Below are positions 56,578-64,000 of a DNA stretch of 64,000 bases, piece by piece. Numbering within the stretch: position 1 is the first letter of the stretch; the number at the start of each line of letters is the position of its first letter. A model generated the notes under the pieces. It saw only the letters and a program-made list of their open reading frames with translations, made no database searches and was not told the DNA's origin. This stretch comes from Rosellinia necatrix (Eukaryota; Ascomycota; Sordariomycetes; Xylariales; Xylariaceae), in contig JAGYVD010000008.1 of assembly GCA_021209875.1 (NCBI GenBank), positions 1,425,501 through 1,489,500 on the forward strand, written 5' to 3'. The translations under genes and the position numbers were made by a program.

Positions 56578-59500
56578 TTGGCACATGTAACCTTGGTGAA
56601 ATCCACCTCCGTCGTCGCCTTCAAAGCCAGCGTACCATTGCGTTCGCTCTCATCGGGTGGGGGCCGTCTCCTCGGTTGCCGATCTCTCGGTTTGGGTGAT
56701 TAAGTTCATTCTCGCCCGATATTTATCAGGCCTTACAAAGCTCAACTAAGCTAGCGTAAGTCTGTGTAAGGAGATGGGTTGACAGAACGCAGAACGTGTT
56801 TTCTCATAGGGAGGGGAGGGGGGCGGGGGCGCACTTCGCACGGATCTACAACTGATGGAGAATCACACATATGATGGCTTAGGTTAGCTGATCGTCCGAA
56901 CGCTTGCACACCGCGGCCCCCACGATCGGCAGCCGGTCTGGCCTGGGTTAGTTTTGTTCCCAACTGAAAGACGATCCTTAGCCTATTCACGAACGGAGTG
57001 ACATCACTCCTCTAGAATGCCATGCGCGAGCAAGAAAATGCACGCTAGCTAGGGCTATCAAAGATAGAGATGAAATCTGAAATGTTTGCCCCCCCCCCCC
57101 CGGATACGAGTAAGGGAACGTCGTTCTTTGCCGTATAGCACAATGGCTAACGCCCGGGCATCCCGGGTTTCAGTCTTAGCGTAGACTTTGGCCATGTCGA
57201 CTGGCCTTCACCGTGCTGAACCCCGCGTGCTGCCAAGGATAACCCCGTCCATCGACGATGATTAAATGCCCAGGGGAGGGGATAGGAGGCTCGAGCACCA
57301 GTCCAGTATATCAAACCCCCCGCTCCATGAGCGAAATACCCGAAGCGTGGCGAATCCCTCTGATGACAACGGCCGCCAGCCCGGATCCTAAATCTGAGAC
57401 CTTCACCGGCGCTATTTTCGTCATGAGCTCAGCGCCCTACCCCGCCGCCGTCCGGGGTGGTGGAGAGAGAGAGAGAGAGAGAAATAGCCGCCGTCGAAGG
57501 CTCGTCCATTCAATGCACCACCCGAGAGCCGGATCATCGGATACGAAAAGGACGGGGGATGGATGTCGAACATAAACCGCCACAAACGTGCTCTCGGCCG
57601 CGCGGGCCCGACGATCCACCACCACCACCACCATCACCACAGATCTAGGCGGCGAGTCCCCTCTCGTCCACGAATCGCCAGCCCAAAACAACGCTTTCGG
57701 GCGAGACAAGGGCGCCCCCGTCTCCCCTCTCCCTCCCCCGGTTCCGGTTTCGGAGCCCGCACGAAAGGGGGGGAAGGGGAAGGGAGCACAGATATATCCG
57801 AGACCCTCAGCATTCCTTTCGCCGAAGAACGCCGGCAAAGCGGGATGGGGAAAGGGGAGGAGAGGTAGGTAGATAGGTAGGAGGAACGCACTAAGCGCGC
57901 CCAACCCCCCCACTCCCTTTGAAGGGGTTCGCAGGACAAACGTGCGCGCCCGCCCCGGCTCGTTCCCGCGCTCCGACCAAACGCCCTCGACTCACCCACA
58001 CACGCACTCACACATGCTCTCTCCCATGTCTCTGAATCCAGCTCGGCCGCCGTGGGTCCAGACCCTAGGAGCCGGTGGGGGGTGGGCTTGCCTAGTAATG
58101 CCTCGCCGCTTGCTTGCCGCCGTGCCGGAGGTCTCGAATTGGCCTAGCCTGAGAACCGTGCTTCCGCCCGGGCGACGAGGCTGCCGAGCGCGGGCGCTCG
58201 CTGCGCTTGGGGTGTGGAGGCTAAAGGGAGAGGAGGAGGGGACATCTGTGTCTCTATCTGGCCGTTTGGGGTGACTTTCGTCGACGATCGCTATCTGCAC
58301 ATCCTACACTGCCCCCTAGCCCCCGCATTGCGTGCGAAAGGCTAGGGGAGACGCATTTCCAGCATCATGGGGCTCGAATGGCACTCTGTGGCCTCTCCGC
58401 TGGTTGTAGGATACGCCCCCTATTTTTACCGGCTCGGTTAGCCCCTTTATCACGGTCGTATCCCCTTCAGTCTCGCGGCATGTTTAGACGAAGAATGGCT
58501 GAGTGATATCGGGAAGGCAGTGGCGGGAGTAACGGGAGCAAAGGTAGCCCTTTTCACTGATTTTGATGCCGGTTCAGCACGAACTAACCAGGGCTGCCTG
58601 ACAGATTTGAATCTTGCCGGTTTCGGCCTCGAGCGAACTCAACTACAACCTTCCCTATCTCTCTCTCTCTCTCATGTATTAGCAGGTACGTTCTTGACAA
58701 AGTTTCGTCGCCAACTTTCAGTGACTAGTAAGTATCTTGCAAACCCACTCTTTGAGGTGGCCCACACATCGGGTGCACGAGATCTGTAGGGTTAGAGTGC
58801 AGCTGGGACCAAGGCTATGGTTTTGTTTGTTTGCCACGTGCGGCAACGCAATTGACGTCCTTGCTCCGCTTGGAGAGTCGGGTCGCCAAACTGCGGCATG
58901 GGATCGGTAACATTGTCAACACCGTCATAAAGGCACTACTTGCCAAGTTCCCTCTTAACAGTAGTATATTGAAAATACTATACAAACAGTGATATCTATA
59001 ACTTTAATTCAGAGAGAGCCTACCATAACCACGTCAGTCCCCCCTCATTGCCAACAACGCCTCAAGAGTGAATCAAACGTACCTCATTATCTCTCAAACC
59101 ACTGCTTGAAAACCCACCATTACCTATCCAACTCACACATATTCAAATAAGACACTTTCGCCTCAGCCCCCGGTGAATTGGCTCCGCTTATTGCGTTTTT
59201 AGGCAGAGTCTGCTCGAACCTTTGTTCTAATAGTCTTGCTAGACGCAACCGAGTTAGAGATAGTCTATTTATAAACAGATGAATGATGATGGGGCTTACC
59301 AATGCGAATAGTTGCATTTTCTGGACCGAGCTTTGAATTCCAAATTGCACGAAGCAAATTATGAAAACCAAGACTACTGAAAACCCTTGTAGTAAATAAA
59401 ACATTAATAACGCCAGACGACTCCAATTTGACGAGACACATATGAATTGCGCCACCATAGAAACGATTTGAGGACTGTGCGATCAGAAATGACTTGTTTC

Positions 59501-60410
59501 GAGAGTAGAAGCCCACGCTTGGCGGAGCGTGCGATTCCCAGCGAGCATATCCGCGAGGATGTTGGTGAGTGGACAGCCGACGCTTCCAAGAATGTCACGA
59601 TCGACAAAACGTCCGAGCAGGCGCTAGGACCAGCAATGGATCACGGGCGATTCCAAGTGCCGAACGCCGCCCTGAGCGTGCGATTTGTCCGAGCCAGCTC
59701 TCGGGTTGGCCATATCAGCGCGGCCGGCCGGCCGTTTAACGCTGTCCAGTGGTCTCCGGGCATGAACGGCTCCGAACGATGATGTCATGGTAAGGGGGGG
59801 GCTGCCAGGGACACGGCGAGGCCCCAAATGGGCCCAAAACCGGATACCAGCAGGCCACGTTCTTGTCTTCAAGTAAGGCCCCGGTATTGGTACACGACCT
59901 ATCATGCTAGTCAGTATTTTTGACTGCCCCCTTGATAGCCCTCTTGTCCGCTAGAGATATCTCACCACCGTCGTTGCGAATCTGTGTGAGGTCCTACTGA
60001 AACACCGATTTATGAGAAACCGAGCCGCCGAATGCCCCCAAGGTATGCGTCCTGCTGTTGGATATAACGGCGGTGGTTGAGTTGGCTCGTTTGCTCGGGG
60101 GCTTGGTTAAGGCTCTATTGGCGCTTAGCACCATATATGTCACGCACCTTGGCTAATCCGGCATTTTCATTGATAGGCTGGTATCTATGGTGTTTCCCCA
60201 TGAACACTGATGGCAAGAACATTGGCACCACGGTTGACGGGAAGCTTGGCTATATTCTCGGGCCGGACTGTATGTAACGGTGTGTTTCCATCGTTTGTTA
60301 AAACCGATATATTAGTAACGCGGCCGAGCAATAGTTTAACCACTTTTGAATCCCAACATCTTTAGTTCCACTCTCTCTTCTAGATAAGTAATTAGCCCAC
60401 ATACGTAATT
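55241..60410. other. Gene-poor intergenic region
   Basis: About 5.2 kb with no supported gene. Features are a CT then CA dinucleotide tract at 56544-56577, a C10 run near 57091, GA repeats at 57463-57481, a GC-rich low-complexity stretch (57400-58270), and a CT tract at 58657-58672. A short minus-strand frame at 57311-57424 is weakly like an FAD-binding N-terminus (see findings). The frame 59120-59458 is not convincing. Confidence 0.45.
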
Positions 60411-62847
60411 TCAATTCGGGGCCGTATTGGTGCGACCAGAAATAACAATACGCCTTCTCCGCGATTTGCCTGGCCTTTTGCCTTCTGTATGTCCCTGGGT
60501 CGAGGCTGGATGTGACCCAGATGTTAAAGCCGACATATCTGCCCCACGGTCAACCAACAGTTGAACAATTCCATCATGTCCACCGCGTACAGCCACCTTT
60601 AACAGTGTGTTCAACTCGCTATCAATGGCTGAATTATCCGCATCTTGGGGGATAAGCGCACCCACTAATGCAGTAAACCCAAGTTGCACTGCACGCATCA
60701 GAGCGGTTTCCCCTCGCCAATTCTTGACATTCATGTCACGGTTCCCCGTTGCGAGGAACAATAATGACACCTTCTCACCCCCGTAATCAACAAGTTGATC
60801 GAGCAGGTCCTTCGTTTTATCAAACTTAAATTGCCGCTTGGAGCTGAATAGAGTATCCACGTTGGATGGCACCTGGCTGCAAAGATTTGAGCGACATGAC
60901 TCCGTCAGTTGTTCGGCCTCGAGTTCAAACATGGTCTGAACTGCCTCGCTTCTCCCCGCGGCACTGGCGGCGAGGATTGGGAGTCCATATCGCTCGTCCT
61001 CCACGTCGAAACAGGATTGGCGATCTGGGTGGGAACGGATGAGAGCTGGCATACCCGTTCCGGCCAAAATATACAAAATACTGACTTTGGATGTGTAACG
61101 GCGCACTTTATGCTTCTCAAGGATGTTATGATGTTTCACCCATTTAGGGCGTGGAAATTCTTCTATGAAAGATTGCTGGCATACGTTGTTGTGCTGTGCT
61201 TGATCGGCGTGATACAAGATCCCTCGATTGGCGTACTCTAGGAAAGGAAACCTCTCCGTGATCTCTTCGTGAAAGGATTCTTCGGGCTCCGCCATTGCTT
61301 CCATGTCCATGTAAGTTCGGCAGCAGTCCCTAAGCGCATTGTGGCTTTGGCCAGGGAGATTCTCTGTAAGGCTAGAACAGATTTTACTAAGACCATTATC
61401 TTTAAGCAAAAAGTCTCGGACGGATTCATGAATGAACTGGATGGTGGAATCTTTGGAATCTTTGGATACGGTGGACTCAGTAAGACCTTTTGACTGATTG
61501 AGGATGTATCTCTTGCTGGTTGCATCATCAGGGATATAATCCGAATGACACGTCGCCAAACTTTTAGTGTCTGTGCCGGAAATAATAGCAAAATATAATT
61601 CTTTCGGCTTTTAGAGGCCGCTCGGCGAATAACACCCATTGAATGCATAGAACAAGGCCATTCACGTCGTTGCTGTCGCGAGTGAGAATGTCCAGAAATA
61701 AGTCGTGGAGGCTCTCTGGAAGACTTTGGATCCGTGCACGCAAGCGATGCGTATGACCAGAGTCATACTCCTTATTCAGAATGTCCACCACAAGTACAAC
61801 CCACATGAAGACGCCGGAAGCTTTTTCTCGAAGGTCTTCGCGTATCTGCTCGGCAAGGGGGCCTTTCTCGATCATCAACTTGTTATCCAGGTAATTTGTT
61901 ATGTCTTCACCATGTCCGTTTTGTGCTTCGAGGATAATGCCAATCCCTGTCGGTATAGTGATATGTGGATAGTGTCTACTCGCAAAGCAGACGCGGAATT
62001 GTTTTCGAAGAACGCCGGGTTCGCTTAGGAATCCTACCATGTCCCGAATTTCGTTCTCTTCGCATTCATCAAGTGCGTCGATTAAACATGTGAGAGGGGT
62101 ATCGCCAAGGCCTTGTAAAGCCGTTCCAAATAGATTTTTGAGGTGTTCGATGGTCCATGGATGCTCAATTCGAACGTTCCCTAGAAGGCGCTGAAGACTA
62201 GGGCGCGCTTCGAGCAGCTGCAGGAGCAATGATCGATATAAGCCGATGGTTGACTTTTCCAGTTTATAGCCTCTCGCATTGAAGAAAAAGGAGATCAAAA
62301 GCTCCCGATGAGCGACCTGTTTTTGAAGCTGCTCAAGCAGGAACTTCATGAGGGTTGATTTTCCCGCCCCGGGCTTCCCTTTCACCCACAGGAAATTGTG
62401 GTCATTATCCGAGGCATCTTTCCGCACCCAGTTTGTATATTCCGATGTCTCCAGAAACCAGGAACACGTGCGAGCATGCGCCTTCTTGATACTAAACTTC
62501 CTGATATCCATTTGGTCGAATCGCAGTGAGTCGAGTAATGTTTTGCGATTGTTAATGTCCGCACTTGTCCGCGGGCTACCGTGGATATTAACGTCCCCGT
62601 GAACTTCGAAATTCCCATTCCCTGCATTTTGTATACCATAGCCGTTGAACTGATTTTGTGGGTAGCTTGGTTCGCGACAATGCAATGAGCCTTCACACGC
62701 TGGGTTGGGGTCATCACAAATACTATCCCGAGAAGACTCAGCAAGCCTTTGTCGCTTAGCCATCCGCTCCGTGTCCCTGGGGTTTTCAAGAAGACTCGGT
62801 CTTTTGCTGATCTCTGTTTTACGTTCTCTCTTCTGTCCTTTCGGCAT
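60411..62847 (-). pseudogene. NACHT-ankyrin NLR-like gene interrupted by a one-base frameshift
   Basis: Two long minus-strand frames form one gene of about 811 codons: 62847 to about 61604, then about 61602 to 60411. The start is the ATG at 62847 (MPKGQKRERK). Residues 66-88 hold a short Gly/Asn motif (NQFNGYGIQNAGNGNFEVHG..NI). The NACHT NTPase follows with Walker A VKGKPGAGKST (about 155-165), Walker B CLIDALDECEE (about 254-264) and a SRHYPHI sensor region. After a winged-helix part, ankyrin-like repeats end the protein (NWRGETALMRAVQLGF, TLLKVAVRGGHDGIVQLLVD). Fungal NLRs of this layout act in nonself recognition and programmed cell death; that role is inferred from family. At 61602-61604 an extra A on the coding strand breaks the frame inside a conserved block. 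No intron signals explain it. Either a real null allele or a sequencing error. Confidence 0.82.
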
Positions 62848-63530
62848 GTCTTGGGAGCGGAAATAGGACACGACAGTGCACACGCGGGGTGTAGGCCAAA
62901 CGTGCGGTATTCGCCGCGTCGGGTATCAGCCGGACAGGCGTAGTTACACGATAACGGCCGGCGGTAGGTACGGGGGGTCGAAGTTTTATATATAAGGGCC
63001 GTAAGGACGATAAGTCGGACATTGCTGTTTGTGATGCTCCTTGTTAAAAGACCTTGTTGGGCGGAGAGCAGCTGGGGAAAGGGGTCTACCTAGTCGCCCC
63101 CAGGGTAGGAATCGGCCTCGCGGCCGCCGGAGCGTGACGGAGCTGCGTATGGGTTGCAAACCATGCGGGTGAAGATGATATAGCAAAGCAGCCGTACGTG
63201 ATCGGTTTGTGTGCGAAAAGACGTCCTGTACATCAGTCACTTCTAAGCAGGATTGAAGGACAGAGTCGGGCTGAAGGCAGAAGGAAAGATGCCGAAGACA
63301 AGAAGTGAGGCGAACGACGAGGCGTCCAATCGATTGATCTCGCTTACCCTGCCGCCTACCATACCATGTACGTATACATAGCAACCCGTATCAATAACTA
63401 CCTACCTAAGCTAGGTATTTGGGGGCTAGCGCAGCAATAGGACCTGAATCGCCGCACCATTGGCCAATTATCTGACCCTCATGCCATCCTTGCATGGCTT
63501 CCCAAAACACAAAGCAAGAGCAATGCTGCG
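62848..63530. other. Intergenic region upstream of the NLR-like gene
   Basis: A TATATATAA stretch at 62985-62994, about 140 bp before the ATG on the minus strand, could be a TATA element. The ORF 62986-63384 has no recognisable domain. Confidence 0.4.
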
Positions 63531-63836
63531 ATGGTTGCCGCCAACTGGACCGAGCGTCCCCGTCTATCAAACGGAGGCTCCTTACGGATATCGGCGCCGG
63601 AGTACTTGAATCCCACGGCACCCCACCTCGGTAACGTGGCTGGCAGCACGCTCAATAATGCCTACGGTGGCGCCGTACAGTACGGCCCTGGAAAGGACAC
63701 CGACGACGGCTTCCAATCGAGATGCTTCCTCTTTTCATCGCAGGGAGGACTAAGGATCGCTGCTGGGGAGACGAAGTTCGCAGCCCGTTACAAGTCAAAA
63801 TCTATTATGCCCTATAGCCCTAACCACTTCTGGTGA
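63531..63836 (+). CDS. Unrecognised ORF at the right edge
   Basis: A 101-aa frame with a real ATG (63531). It includes SGGSLRIS-like and NPTAPHLGNVAGSTLNNAYG, then GGAVQYGPGKDTDDGF, which read like protein rather than noise. The second half (from about residue 62) looks poorer, suggesting that the true gene splices out before the stop. Relation to the partial frame at 63857 is unknown. Confidence 0.3.
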   Translation: MVAANWTERPRLSNGGSLRISAPEYLNPTAPHLGNVAGSTLNNAYGGAVQYGPGKDTDDGFQSRCFLFSSQGGLRIAAGETKFAARYKSKSIMPYSPNHFW

Positions 63837-63856
63837 TATGGCTGTGAGAAAGCGTA

Positions 63857-64000
63857 ATGAAGATGGCCGCGGAAATGCGGAATCTAGGTGGCAAAATCCT
63901 CTATTCCGAGATGGAAGCCGACGAGATCACTGCGCAGTTCTTGTGCCTCGTCGTTCAGGTCATTTCCGACTATGTTGATTACTACAGGAACGATGCTTGG
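63857..64000 (+). CDS. Possible gene start or exon running off the right edge
   Basis: From the ATG at 63857 (or from 63848, the limit of the open frame) 48 codons stay open to the end of the window: KMAAEMRNLGGKILYSEMEA, then DEITAQFLCLVVQVISDYVD. The composition suggests an alpha-helical protein. The frame upstream closes at a TGA at 63845. No family recognised; partial. Confidence 0.35.
   Translation, partial: MKMAAEMRNLGGKILYSEMEADEITAQFLCLVVQVISDYVDYYRNDAW

Noticed and set aside
57134..57195. tRNA-like A-box (TAGCACAATGG) followed by a GGTTTCAGTC B-box-like stretch
   Set aside because: The intervening CCGGG-CAT-CCCGG hairpin leaves a three-base loop, the acceptor arms do not pair and the B-box is poor. 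At best a decayed tRNA; not annotated.
57400..58300. Several overlapping ORFs of 90-158 aa on both strands
   Set aside because: They follow GC-rich and GA/CT low-complexity DNA, conflict with each other and resemble no protein family.

Overview
The window looks like chromosomal DNA from a filamentous ascomycete (Pezizomycotina, possibly a Sordariomycete). The evidence is many short GT-AG introns (mostly 49-135 nt) with CTAAC/TGAC-type branch sites, a Zn2Cys6/Fungal_trans regulator, an Egh16-like surface protein, a Sar1/Gap1-type RasGAP, an ankyrin-NACHT protein and long gene-poor stretches full of TAGGTA-type low complexity. All gene models were assembled by eye from reading frames and splice consensus. 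Several ORFs begin at non-ATG codons, so starts were moved to real ATGs.

Layout. 1-225: acidic C-terminal tail of a gene entering from the left. 1508-3342 (+): cytochrome b5/FMN alpha-hydroxyacid (L-lactate) dehydrogenase. 3823-4751 (-): Egh16-like secreted protein. 4752-8800: decayed DNA with a 13-bp minisatellite and a broken SAICAR-synthetase (ADE1-like) pseudogene.

8823-22348 is the most coherent unit: a catabolic cluster for a uronic-acid polysaccharide. It holds two secreted alginate-lyase-superfamily enzymes, one at each end (8823-10170 - and 21063-22348 +), a GH-N-type beta-helix glycosidase (10683-12131 +), a Zn2Cys6 regulator (12383-15078 -), an allantoate/anion-type MFS permease (16179-17887 +) and a GH88 unsaturated glucuronyl hydrolase without a signal peptide (18804-20485 +). 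Inferred logic: secreted lyases make unsaturated oligo-uronides, the permease imports products, GH88 removes the unsaturated uronate inside the cell, and the regulator controls the set through two divergent promoters. The regulator has one intron that appears to end in GG instead of AG.

22349-27577 is a gene desert with coding-like scraps. 27578-30342 (+) is a GMC flavo-oxidoreductase, 32639-35121 (+) a POT/PTR2 peptide transporter, with an ankyrin remnant between them. 35481-39490 holds low-complexity, repeat-encoded ORFs and a candidate small Cys-rich protein, all on the minus strand. 40358-42085 (-) is an intronless pyruvate decarboxylase with minisatellites just upstream. 43596-43823 (-) may be a small basic protein. 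46596-49146 (-) is the RasGAP, with one GC-AG intron. 49147-60410 is about 11 kb of repeat-rich DNA with no convincing gene. 60411-62847 (-) is a NACHT-ankyrin NLR-like gene split by a one-base frameshift. The right edge carries an unrecognised ORF and the possible start of another gene.
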